Program-made: the position numbers and the translations under genes
Shown: one piece after another, positions 8,079 through 15,891 of the stretch
Numbering within the stretch: the stretch's first letter is position 1
How the letters are laid out: every line of letters begins with the position of its first letter
Notes under the pieces: generated by a model
The model's database searches: none
Told to the model about the DNA's origin: nothing
The model's input: the letters and a program-made list of their open reading frames with translations, nothing else
Assembly: GCA_002722255.1 (NCBI GenBank)
Contig: PBLD01000003.1
Location: forward strand, 280,816 to 344,815
DNA: 64,000 nucleotides
DNA from: Winogradskyella sp.
GTDB lineage: Bacteria; Bacteroidota; Bacteroidia; Flavobacteriales; Flavobacteriaceae
Direction of reading: 5' to 3'

Positions 8079-8464
8079 TTATTCAGTTTTTATTACATAA
8101 ATTTTTTTAAATCCTCCATTATATTGTCCCAAATGTCCAGTGTTTTTTGAATCAAACAATCCAGTTAATTGGACTTCACAAAAATTCAGATTATTATATA
8201 CTGTATCAAATTCAACAGCTGGTTTAAACGAATCAATCCAAATCCAAGAATCTCCATTTCCAATCGAGATGTTCTCGAACGACATTGAAACCTTGCCTAT
8301 TACTCTTAAGGTGTCATTGTCAAATTTTCTCTATCTTCTTTTAGGATATTAATGTCAGTTAAGTCAATCTTTTCGAACAATTCAGAATTTCCATAATCAA
8401 ATTCTCTTTCACAATAGAAAAAGACAACTGGAAATAAGACAAGTAATAATTTTAGTTTGTTCAT
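8079..8464 (-). pseudogene. Frameshifted small lipoprotein gene (block 1)
   Basis: The first part starts at the ATG at 8464 (MNKLKLLLVLFPVVFFYC, a lipoprotein-type signal peptide with Cys18) and stops after ENLTMTP near 8306. The next frame continues at the same place as NDTLRVIGKVSMSFENISIG and runs to 8079, ending KKIYVIKTE. Each part alone is incomplete: one lacks a domain, the other lacks a start and signal peptide. One single-base shift near 8308-8320 would restore a lipoprotein of about 128 residues. It is either a recent pseudogene or a sequencing error. I do not recognise the family. Confidence 0.65.
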
Positions 8465-8484
8465 CGGTTTTCTCAGCTTACGTA

Positions 8485-8505
8485 CAACGATTATATATGC
8501 AAACC
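8485..8505. repeat. Half-site at upstream border of block 1
   Basis: CAACGATTATATATGC resembles the left arm of the full sites (CAACGGTCTCATATAACC). No complementary right arm follows on the side toward the AtoE-type gene. It lies 20 bp before the start of the first block-1 gene and probably marks the border of the accessory block. Confidence 0.45.
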
Positions 8506-8629
8506 TAGCCAAAAAAGTACGTAAATACAATCCTAATTATTTGTTATTCAGTATCTTATTGTAAGTTGTGTCATAACCATGCAAAATGAGTTATGTCACA
8601 CTTTTATAAGCTTAAATAGGGTTTTGTTG

Positions 8630-10021
8630 TTATGGTAAGTATGTCACCAAAAGTGCCTGCACCACAAACAATACCACAAAAGGAATAAATAAATAGCCAA
8701 CCACATCTCTGGCTTGTATTTTAATTCCTTTGCCCATTACAGGGAAAACGACGAGCAAAAAGAAGGGTTGTAGTAAATTGCTTAAGCTTTCTCCGTAAGC
8801 TACAGACATAGAGGCTCTGGCTGTCATAGCTGTAACTTCAGTAGGTGAGAGGTTGGTGCCGAGTTCTTGTACCATATTTAAAATACTTGGGCCAATAACC
8901 GCAAATTCACCACCTGCAGACGGTATTGCAAAATTTATGATGCCACCTGATAGATAGGATATAAAAGCGTAATTTTCGGTAGTGGCAATAGTCACCAAAG
9001 CATTAGTGATTTTTTCACCCAAACCAGAAGCGAGCATAATGCCCATTATACCTGCGTAAAACGGATATTGAAACAACACACCAGAAATATTGCTACTGGC
9101 ACGTTTCATAGCAATGCTAAAGCGCATTGGTGTAATGTGTAAGAGCATGCCAACGATAAGAAAAATGAAGATCATAATGTTAAAGTTGAGGTCAAAGCCT
9201 TTGGTGGCAAAGTGGTAAACAATATGGGCTATTCCAAGTACAGCAACAGTAAGCTGCAACCAACTAGCATTATTTAATGCATCAGATAGTGCTTTGTAAG
9301 GTAATTTGTAAGAGAGTGCTTCATCCTTAACCGAATCGGTTTCGTCATCTAACGAGGTTTGTAAATCCTTGAGTTCTTTGCCTTCATATGATTTAGGTAT
9401 TAGCAACCAAATCAATAATGGAGAAACTACTACAAACAAAATAATCATCGCAATATTTAGCGTCGCTCCTAAAGTATAACTTGTAGAAATGGTATCGTTT
9501 AAAATACCTTCTTGTATCAAAAAGTTGTTTTCGGTATTAAGCAACAAGGCAATAGAACTCGATAAACCGCAAACCCAACCATTAAAAGAAAAGTACACAC
9601 AAGCCACTAAAAACGGATAGTGAATACCTTTAATTCGCAAAGCCAATTCACGTCCCAAAATAGAAGTAACCACGACCATTCCAAAGCTAATTAAAGAGAA
9701 TAAAGCACCAAGCGAAATGATAATTACATAAACCTGTGTTGGTGTTTTTATGTATTTGGTGATATGGTCAATCCCTTTTTTTACAGGTGACGATTGCGCA
9801 ATACAGTATGCGGTAATTATAATAAGCACAATCTGCATACCAAACGACAAAAGACTCCAAAAGCCATCATACCAGCCTTGTAAAATATTTATAGGTTGGT
9901 GGTTTGTAAATACCAAGGCTAAAACAAAAGTAAGTAGTGTAAGTAGCAGCGCAAACACATAAGCACTTGGCATGTATTTGGTAAAAGCATCCGTAAATTT
10001 CTGACCGAGTTTGGTAATCAT
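8630..10021 (-). CDS. Short-chain fatty acid transporter, AtoE family
   Basis: A 463-residue membrane protein with about 12 hydrophobic segments and the AtoE/SCFA_trans signatures near the N-terminus (LGQKFTDAFTKYMPSAYVFA, LLSFGMQIVLIIITAY), in the middle (YFSFNGWVCGLSSSIALL) and near the C-terminus (PSAGGEFAVIGPSIL, VAYGESLSNLLQPFFLL). The family takes up short-chain fatty acids such as acetoacetate or butyrate across the inner membrane. The gene is monocistronic on the minus strand, next to accessory block 1. The exact substrate cannot be read from sequence. Confidence 0.9.
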   Translation of the reverse strand: MITKLGQKFTDAFTKYMPSAYVFALLLTLLTFVLALVFTNHQPINILQGWYDGFWSLLSFGMQIVLIIITAYCIAQSSPVKKGIDHITKYIKTPTQVYVIIISLGALFSLISFGMVVVTSILGRELALRIKGIHYPFLVACVYFSFNGWVCGLSSSIALLLNTENNFLIQEGILNDTISTSYTLGATLNIAMIILFVVVSPLLIWLLIPKSYEGKELKDLQTSLDDETDSVKDEALSYKLPYKALSDALNNASWLQLTVAVLGIAHIVYHFATKGFDLNFNIMIFIFLIVGMLLHITPMRFSIAMKRASSNISGVLFQYPFYAGIMGIMLASGLGEKITNALVTIATTENYAFISYLSGGIINFAIPSAGGEFAVIGPSILNMVQELGTNLSPTEVTAMTARASMSVAYGESLSNLLQPFFLLVVFPVMGKGIKIQARDVVGYLFIPFVVLFVVQALLVTYLP

Positions 10022-10280
10022 GGTTGGTGTTGTTTTGCTAAAAATCGGAATTTACATTGAATTTTAAAAACGGACTCAACAAAGTATTCTTTGATTTGTA
10101 GGATGGTTTTAAGACTGTTTTAGCGTTTTGTCCATATAAATTAGGGCAACCTTAACACAATTTGTAATTAGATATATTAAATTATAATAAATGAAAATGA
10201 TTTGTAATTTCACATAACGTGGTTACACTTAAAGCAGAAAAAGAAGCTTTAGGAAACATGATAAAAGAACAAAATAATTT

Positions 10281-10916
10281 ATGGAAAATGTATTAGTTGC
10301 TGGTGCCAATGGTACCACAGGAAAACAAGTTGTTAACCTTTTAAAAAATTCGCAATATTTTAATCCGATTGCTATGGTGCGAAAAGAGTCGCAGTTAGAG
10401 CAGTTCAAAAATGAAAATATAGATACCGTTTTAGGTGATTTAACCAAGGATTTAACCCATGTTGTTAAAAATGTAGATAAAGTGGTGTTTGCAGCAGGAT
10501 CTGGCGGAAAGAATGTTTTTGAGGTTGATCAGGAAGGTGCAAAACGACTAATAGATGTGTCCAAGATGGCAAATGTTAATAAATTTGTGATGTTAAGTTC
10601 AATGGGCGCTAATACTCCAGCGAAGTTTGAAGACCTTAAAGATTATATGAAAGCCAAGCAAAATGCAGATAAGCATTTAAGAGAAAGTGATTTGAAATAT
10701 GCGATTATTAGACCAGGAACATTAAAAAATGAAGAAGGTAAAGGTAAAATTGAAATTGCAGAAAACGAATTGAATAAACAGGGAGAAATCAGTAGAGCAG
10801 ATGTAGCGCAAACGTTGGTTAGAGCTTTGCATGACGATGCTCCTAAAAACAAAACTTTTGAAATTTTAGAAGGTGAAACCTTGATAGGTAAAGCCTTTGA
10901 AGTTGCTATGAATTAA
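10281..10916 (+). CDS. NAD(P)-binding protein, NmrA/atypical SDR family
   Basis: A 211-residue Rossmann-fold protein. The nucleotide-binding motif VAGANGTTGKQV is at residues 6-17; LSSMGA and YMKAKQNADKHLRESDLKYAIIRPG (split across about 105-145) are typical of atypical short-chain dehydrogenases of the NmrA-like/YhfK group. The classical YxxxK may be reduced to Y-M-K-A-K. It may act as an NAD(P)H-sensing protein or a small reductase; the substrate is unknown. The gene is followed by a strong hairpin terminator at 10954. A 25-codon frame at 10219-10296 overlaps its start. Confidence 0.85.
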   Translation: MENVLVAGANGTTGKQVVNLLKNSQYFNPIAMVRKESQLEQFKNENIDTVLGDLTKDLTHVVKNVDKVVFAAGSGGKNVFEVDQEGAKRLIDVSKMANVNKFVMLSSMGANTPAKFEDLKDYMKAKQNADKHLRESDLKYAIIRPGTLKNEEGKGKIEIAENELNKQGEISRADVAQTLVRALHDDAPKNKTFEILEGETLIGKAFEVAMN

Positions 10917-10953
10917 TAAAGAAGTTTATTTCAGCGTAAAAGTTGAAAATTTG

Positions 10954-10988
10954 AAGAGGTGTGATTTGTTCATGCCTCTTTTCTTTTG
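10954..10988 (+). terminator. Rho-independent terminator of the NmrA-like gene
   Basis: An 11-bp stem (AAGAGGTGTGA with TCATGCCTCTT, two G-U pairs), a 5-base loop and the tail TTTCTTTT lie 37 bp after the stop codon on the plus strand. Confidence 0.8.
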
Positions 10989-11112
10989 TCTTAATAATAC
11001 GTTAATTAACAATTGGTTACTGTTCTTTAACAAGTTGCTAACAGCCTCGCTTTCAAAAACCGTCTACCTTGAAAATATATTCATCAGCAAAACACGTTTG
11101 GTTATGTTTTGA

Positions 11113-11147
11113 AGGTCTGGTTGTTGTTGGTGCCAGGCCTTTTTTTA
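11113..11147 (+). terminator. Second hairpin terminator in the 340-bp gap before recG
   Basis: The stem AGGTCTGG/CCAGGCCT is followed by TTTTTTT. The NmrA-like gene already has its own terminator, so this one may end a short unannotated transcript starting near 11030-11080. The rest of the gap (10989-11112) shows no open frame. I see no convincing promoter; TACCTTGA near 11067 is only a partial match to TAnnTTTG. Confidence 0.6.
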
Positions 11148-11166
11148 TTCCTGCGAAAGCAGGAAT
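11147..11166. repeat. Short perfect hairpin repeat
   Basis: ATTCCTGC-gaaa-GCAGGAAT is a perfect 8-bp stem with a GAAA tetraloop, followed by CTCAT. This looks like a common short intergenic palindrome of flavobacterial genomes. Only this copy is in the window, so repetition cannot be shown here. Confidence 0.5.
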
Positions 11167-11186
11167 CTCATATCTTCACAAATTCC

Positions 11187-11240
11187 GTCAGTTAGAGTGA
11201 TTTTGAGTTACGAGAAATCGTATCGAGAACTTTTTGCTGA
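11187..11240. repeat. Truncated REP-like repeat
   Basis: GTCAGTTAGAGTG at 11187-11199 differs by one base from the terminal arm GTCAGTTCGAGTG of the repeat at 34091-34176 (read on its minus strand). CGAGAAATCG and TATCGAGAACTT follow, as in the repeat's interior. The opposite arm is missing, so it is probably a decayed copy. Confidence 0.4.
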
Positions 11241-11256
11241 GAGCAATTTGAAAACC

Positions 11257-13794
11257 TTAACTAATATAATTCCAGATATTACGGTACTTACTCATTTGTC
11301 TGTAAGTATTCAAAATCATTTTGTGCTCAGGTAAAGCTAAGCTTGGGTCAAGCTTCAAAACCGACTTCGCATGATATCTGGCGCGTTCAAGAATGTCCTT
11401 GTCTTTTACAATATCTGCAATTCTAAGATTTAAAACACCGCTCTGTTGTGTGCCCATGATATCTCCAGGACCTCTTAGTTTTAGGTCTACTTCTGCAATT
11501 TCAAAACCGTCACTAGAGCGTACCATGGTTTCTAAGCGCGTTTTACTGTCGTTACTCAGCTTATGTCCAGTCATTAAAATACAATAACTCTGCTCAGCAC
11601 CACGACCAACACGTCCACGTAGTTGGTGTAATTGCGATAGACCAAAACGTTCAGCACTTTCAATAATCATAACCGAAGCATTTGGTACATTAACACCAAC
11701 TTCAATAACAGTAGTTGCAACCATAATGTTGGTTTTGCCTTCGGCGAAACGTTGCATCTCATAATCTTTGTCTTCGGCTTTCATTTTTCCATGAACAATA
11801 GAAATTTGATAGTCTGGTGTTGGAAACTCTCTTGAGATACTTTCGTAGCCATCCATCAAATCTTTATAGTCCATTTTTTCGCTTTCTTGAATGAGAGGAT
11901 ACACGACATAGATTTGTCTGCCTTTTGCAATTTCGTCTTTCATAAATCGAAAAACTTTCAGTCGATTATTGTCGTATCGATGAACTGTTTTTATCGGTTT
12001 TCTACCAGCAGGTAATTCGTCAATAATTGAAATATCTAAGTCGCCATAAACAGACATTGCCAAGGTTCTTGGAATTGGAGTAGCAGTCATGACTAGAATA
12101 TGTGGTGGAATAACTGCCCCACCAACCTCCCCAGAAGGGAGGCTTTTTAAGTGTTGCTCAATAGTTTTGATTACGGAGTCGATATCTCCAATGATTTGCT
12201 CATTTGAAAATCGAACAACTTTAAACCCGAGATCATTTAAAATTAAAGTTCGTATTTCGTCTATTTCCTGTTGCTCAATTTTATTATGATAACCACCATC
12301 AACTTCAATAACTAAATTCTTCTCTAGATTTACAAAGTCGACAATAAATTCATCTATGATATGTTGACGTCTGAATTTGAATCCTATGTTTTTGCCTCGT
12401 AAACTCTCCCATAAAATCCGTTCAGCTTCGGTGCTGTTTTTTTTGTTTTCTTGCTGTAATTCTTTCATCAATTTGTAAGTAGAAGGTCGAGCAGTTTGGT
12501 ATCTGTTTAGAACCACTTTTGCGTCTTCCCTTTGGGAAGATTGAGAAGGGCCTTTTTTCCACAATTTTGATCTTTGTTTTACTCCAAAACGATGTTGTTC
12601 ATCAATAATAGCAAGTCCTAAATTTTTAAATTTTACCTTATCTTCGAGCAGTGCATGAGTGCCAATTAAGATCTGTAAATTACCATTTTCGAGATTTTCA
12701 TGAATAATTCTTCTATCTGAAGTTTTAGTTGAACCAGTTAATAATGAAATACTGATATTCAATTCATTACACCATTCTAATAATCCGTTGTAATGCTGAA
12801 CTGACAAAATTTCAGTTGGCGCCATTAAACAGCACTGAAAACCGTTGTCAAGTCCCATGAGCATTGACATAAACCCAACTATAGTTTTGCCAGATCCTAC
12901 ATCTCCTTGTAAAAGACGGTTCATTTGTGCATTGCTTCCTAAATCTGCTCTAATTTCTTTAAGAACACGTTTCTGCGCATTGGTTAAATCGAATGGTAAA
13001 TGGTCTTTGAAAAAGGTGTTGAAATAGTCTCCTACTTTTTCAAAAGCGAAGCCTTTTATTTTTGATTTGTGGATTAAATTTTTCAGAATTAATTGCAATT
13101 GAATGTAGAATAATTCTTCAAATTTTAGTCGAAATTGTGCTCTCGAAAGCAGCTCTGGAGACTTCGGAAAATGCACATTAAAAAGTGCATCAGATTTTGA
13201 TAATAATTTTAATTCTCCTCTAATTGTATCCGATAAAGTTTCAGCATAACGTCCTTTGGTTTCCAAAAATAATTGTTGCATTATTTTGTTTACAACACGA
13301 TTTGTTATCCCTTTATTTGATAGTTTTTCGGTAGACGGATAAATGGCTTGCATGGCAGAACGCAAGTTTTTTTTGTGATCTGACAGCAGTTCTATTTCAG
13401 GATGTGGCATACTAAATTTGCCATTAAACCAATTGGTTTTACCAAAAATAACGTAAGGCTGTCCTGTTTTTAAGCTTTCTCTTATCCATTTTTGTCCTCT
13501 AAACCATACGAGTTCCATAACTCCAGTATCGTCTCTAAATTCAGCAACCAAGCGTTTACCGCGTTTTTGAGCAACCTCTCTAAAGCTGGTTATTTGTCCA
13601 ATAACTTGTACTTCGGCATTATTGCGTTGTAATTGGTTGATTTTATAGTATTTGGTACGGTCAATGTAACGGTTTGGGAAGAGGTTAATCAAGTCCTGAT
13701 AGGTGTGAATACCCAATTCTGAGCGTAATAAATCAGCTCGGTTAGGTCCAACGCCTTTAAGGTAATCGATAGGTGTTTGTAAGTTCACACTCAT
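11257..13794 (-). CDS. recG: ATP-dependent DNA helicase RecG with in-frame DUF559 insertion
   Basis: An 845-residue protein; RecG is usually about 680-705. Residues 1-280 hold the wedge/OB region (YLKGVGPNRADLL near 11-23). The helicase core has Walker A GDVGSGKT (297-304), DEQH (398-401), TATPIPRT (570-577) and a C-terminal region with HGKMK, TTVIEVGVNVPNA and QLRGRVGRG. RecG remodels stalled forks and Holliday junctions. Residues 415-561 are extra: a complete DUF559 (PD-(D/E)XK, Vsr-like) domain inserted between motifs II and III with the frame kept on both sides. Whether the helicase tolerates this is unknown. It is monocistronic. Confidence 0.95.
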   Translation of the reverse strand: MSVNLQTPIDYLKGVGPNRADLLRSELGIHTYQDLINLFPNRYIDRTKYYKINQLQRNNAEVQVIGQITSFREVAQKRGKRLVAEFRDDTGVMELVWFRGQKWIRESLKTGQPYVIFGKTNWFNGKFSMPHPEIELLSDHKKNLRSAMQAIYPSTEKLSNKGITNRVVNKIMQQLFLETKGRYAETLSDTIRGELKLLSKSDALFNVHFPKSPELLSRAQFRLKFEELFYIQLQLILKNLIHKSKIKGFAFEKVGDYFNTFFKDHLPFDLTNAQKRVLKEIRADLGSNAQMNRLLQGDVGSGKTIVGFMSMLMGLDNGFQCCLMAPTEILSVQHYNGLLEWCNELNISISLLTGSTKTSDRRIIHENLENGNLQILIGTHALLEDKVKFKNLGLAIIDEQHRFGVKQRSKLWKKGPSQSSQREDAKVVLNRYQTARPSTYKLMKELQQENKKNSTEAERILWESLRGKNIGFKFRRQHIIDEFIVDFVNLEKNLVIEVDGGYHNKIEQQEIDEIRTLILNDLGFKVVRFSNEQIIGDIDSVIKTIEQHLKSLPSGEVGGAVIPPHILVMTATPIPRTLAMSVYGDLDISIIDELPAGRKPIKTVHRYDNNRLKVFRFMKDEIAKGRQIYVVYPLIQESEKMDYKDLMDGYESISREFPTPDYQISIVHGKMKAEDKDYEMQRFAEGKTNIMVATTVIEVGVNVPNASVMIIESAERFGLSQLHQLRGRVGRGAEQSYCILMTGHKLSNDSKTRLETMVRSSDGFEIAEVDLKLRGPGDIMGTQQSGVLNLRIADIVKDKDILERARYHAKSVLKLDPSLALPEHKMILNTYRQMSKYRNIWNYIS
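12112..12552 (-). mobile_element. DUF559 nuclease-domain element inserted in recG
   Basis: About 441 bp with no counterpart in normal RecG proteins. It encodes a DUF559 domain (residues 440-550 of the fusion) with family residues intact: STEAERILWESLRG, FRRQHIIDEFIVDF (Asp486) and IEVDGGYH (Glu497, Asp499). Near both ends is a small G/C-rich hairpin: TCTTCCC-ttt-GGGAAGA at 12524-12540 and CCTCCC-cagaa-GGGAGG at 12126-12142, which are similar to each other. No intein splice motifs are present. The intact nuclease residues, length divisible by three and paired hairpins suggest an insertion that is translated through. Exact borders need an intact homologue. Confidence 0.7.
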
Positions 13795-13917
13795 AGTTGC
13801 GAATTTACCAAATTCTTATAAAGGGATAATTCTAAAATTTTGTTATTTCTAATCTATTAGGTTTAGTGTTTGTTTTAAAAGTTTTACTTTGGTCTAATCC
13901 TTGATTTAATCAGAATT

Positions 13918-15891
13918 ATGAAAAAATTATTGGTTGTTTGTCTGCTGTTCATTTCGGTGTTTTCTAATGCACAGCAAACGGATTATGTGGATTATAAAAG
14001 CGCTAAAACATATTTAGGAATAACTCCAGATTCTTCCAAAGTATATGGTAAAGTTTGGTACAATTTGGAAATTTTAAAATCAACAGATTCAATTTTTTTA
14101 GATGCTGTAGATATGAAATTTGACAATGTTTATATTCGAACAGAAGGCGATAAGGAGTCTTTAGATTTTAGATTTTATGATGATAAGATTTATTTTAAAT
14201 ACCCATTTGAAAAGGAAAAAAAATACACGATATTTTTTGATTATATAGCTTACCCTAAAAAAGCGATGTATTTTTTGGAGAGAAATGATAAGTGGCAAGT
14301 TTGGACACAAGGCCAAGGGAAGTATACCAGTAATTGGTTGCCAAGTATAGATGACGTTAATGATAAAATCATATTTAATATAGGTTTTATTGATTGTGAT
14401 TTAGATACATTTTTGTCGAATGGTGTTCAATCGTTAAGTGTTCCTTTGCCAGACAACTGTATGAAATATCAATACAATATGCAAAAGCCTATGTCAAGTT
14501 ACTTGGTTGCTTTTGTTGTGGGTAATTATGAGGTTAAAAAAGAAACTTCAAAAAGTGGTATTCCTTTAGAGTATTACTATTACCCGGAAGATTCTTTAAA
14601 AGTTGAGCCTACGTATCGTTACTCTAAGCAGATGTTCGACTTTTTAGAGGAAGAAATTGGATTTGCCTATCCTTGGCAAAACTACAAACAAGTGCCAGTA
14701 CACGATTTTTTGTACGCTGGTATGGAAAATACAAGCTGTACCATTTTTTCAGATGCTTTTATGGTAGATGATATAGGTTTTAATGATAAAAGCTATGTTA
14801 ATGTTAATGCGCATGAATTGGCGCATCAATGGTTTGGTGATTTGGTAACGGCAACGTCTGGTGAACATCATTGGTTGCAAGAAGGCTTTGCGACATACTA
14901 TGCCTTGTTAGCAGAGCGCGATATTTTTGGTGATAATCATTATTATTTCAAATTATATGAATCTGCTGTAGATTTGGGACGACAAGATTTAGCAGGTGAT
15001 GGCACGTCGCTTCTAAATGCAAAGTCGAGTAGTTTAACCTTTTATCAGCGTGGTGCGTGGGTGCTTCATGCATTGAGGGGTTTGGTTGGTGACGATGTGT
15101 TTAAAAAGGCTGTGAAAGCCTATTTGGATAAACACCAGTTTAAAAACGTTAAAACTTCAGATTTTATAAATGAAGTAGAGCGTTTTTATGGTAAATCGCT
15201 AAATAGATTTGTTGATGTGTGGATTAAGCAAAAGGATTTTCCTGTTGATGCTGCTTTTGGATTGCTTCAAAATGAATCTACTTTTATTAACGAGTATCTC
15301 ATGGTAGATTGCCAGGCAAAAACCTCTAAGTGTAAAGAGTATTTAAGATATTATGTTTCAGACGAAGCAAAGGTTAAAGTGATTTCTCAAATGCCAGAAT
15401 TGGTAACAAATGATACCTTTAAGCATGGTTTTAAGGTAAGGCAAGCAATTTCGCAATACGTAAGGCAAATACCAAAAGAGCTAAAGGAAAACTATGAAAC
15501 GTTGTTAGATGATAAGTCTTACGTAACTATAGAAAATGCTTTGTATAATCTTTGGAACACTTTTCCTGAGGATAGAGCAAAATACTTATCTAAAACGAGA
15601 AATATAGTTGGCTTTAATGACAAGAATGTGCGTTTGCTATGGATTGCTTTAAATCTTAATACACCATTTTATCAGGCCGATAATAAACAAGGCTTATTTG
15701 AAGAGTTAGTAAGCTACACAGATGAGCGCTACAATGCAGACTTGCGTATGAATGCTTTTAATTATCTTAATCTTATGAATGCATGTAATGATACTTGTAA
15801 ATCTAATCTCGAAAAAGCTAAATCGCATCATAACTGGAGAATGGTTAAGTTTGCAAAAGATATGTCCGAAAAATTAGAGAACAAAAAATAA
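13918..15891 (+). CDS. M1-family zinc aminopeptidase, exported
   Basis: A 657-residue protein with a signal peptide (MKKLLVVCLLFISVFSNAQ). It has the M1 exopeptidase motif GMEN at 268-271 and the zinc site HELAH at 299-303 with the third ligand Glu322 (QEGFATYY). The N-terminal beta domain and C-terminal helical region are as in the family, though the total is shorter than the 850-900 residues of PepN. It probably trims peptides in the periplasm or at the cell surface for nutrient use. Its stop overlaps the patatin start (TAATG), so the two genes are translated together. Confidence 0.93.
   Translation: MKKLLVVCLLFISVFSNAQQTDYVDYKSAKTYLGITPDSSKVYGKVWYNLEILKSTDSIFLDAVDMKFDNVYIRTEGDKESLDFRFYDDKIYFKYPFEKEKKYTIFFDYIAYPKKAMYFLERNDKWQVWTQGQGKYTSNWLPSIDDVNDKIIFNIGFIDCDLDTFLSNGVQSLSVPLPDNCMKYQYNMQKPMSSYLVAFVVGNYEVKKETSKSGIPLEYYYYPEDSLKVEPTYRYSKQMFDFLEEEIGFAYPWQNYKQVPVHDFLYAGMENTSCTIFSDAFMVDDIGFNDKSYVNVNAHELAHQWFGDLVTATSGEHHWLQEGFATYYALLAERDIFGDNHYYFKLYESAVDLGRQDLAGDGTSLLNAKSSSLTFYQRGAWVLHALRGLVGDDVFKKAVKAYLDKHQFKNVKTSDFINEVERFYGKSLNRFVDVWIKQKDFPVDAAFGLLQNESTFINEYLMVDCQAKTSKCKEYLRYYVSDEAKVKVISQMPELVTNDTFKHGFKVRQAISQYVRQIPKELKENYETLLDDKSYVTIENALYNLWNTFPEDRAKYLSKTRNIVGFNDKNVRLLWIALNLNTPFYQADNKQGLFEELVSYTDERYNADLRMNAFNYLNLMNACNDTCKSNLEKAKSHHNWRMVKFAKDMSEKLENKK

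Noticed and set aside
8079..8285. A separate 68-residue gene (MSFENISIG...)
   Set aside because: The frame continues upstream past the ATG without a stop and joins the preceding lipoprotein frame. A single frameshifted gene explains both parts better.
10022..10280. An RNA gene in the gap between the AtoE-type and NmrA-like genes
   Set aside because: I see AT-rich DNA without a tRNA fold, a strong hairpin or a terminator.
12112..12552. The recG insertion as an intein
   Set aside because: There is no Cys/Ser at the start and no His-Asn followed by Cys/Ser/Thr at the end, and no HINT-fold motifs. The nuclease is DUF559 rather than a LAGLIDADG type embedded in an intein.
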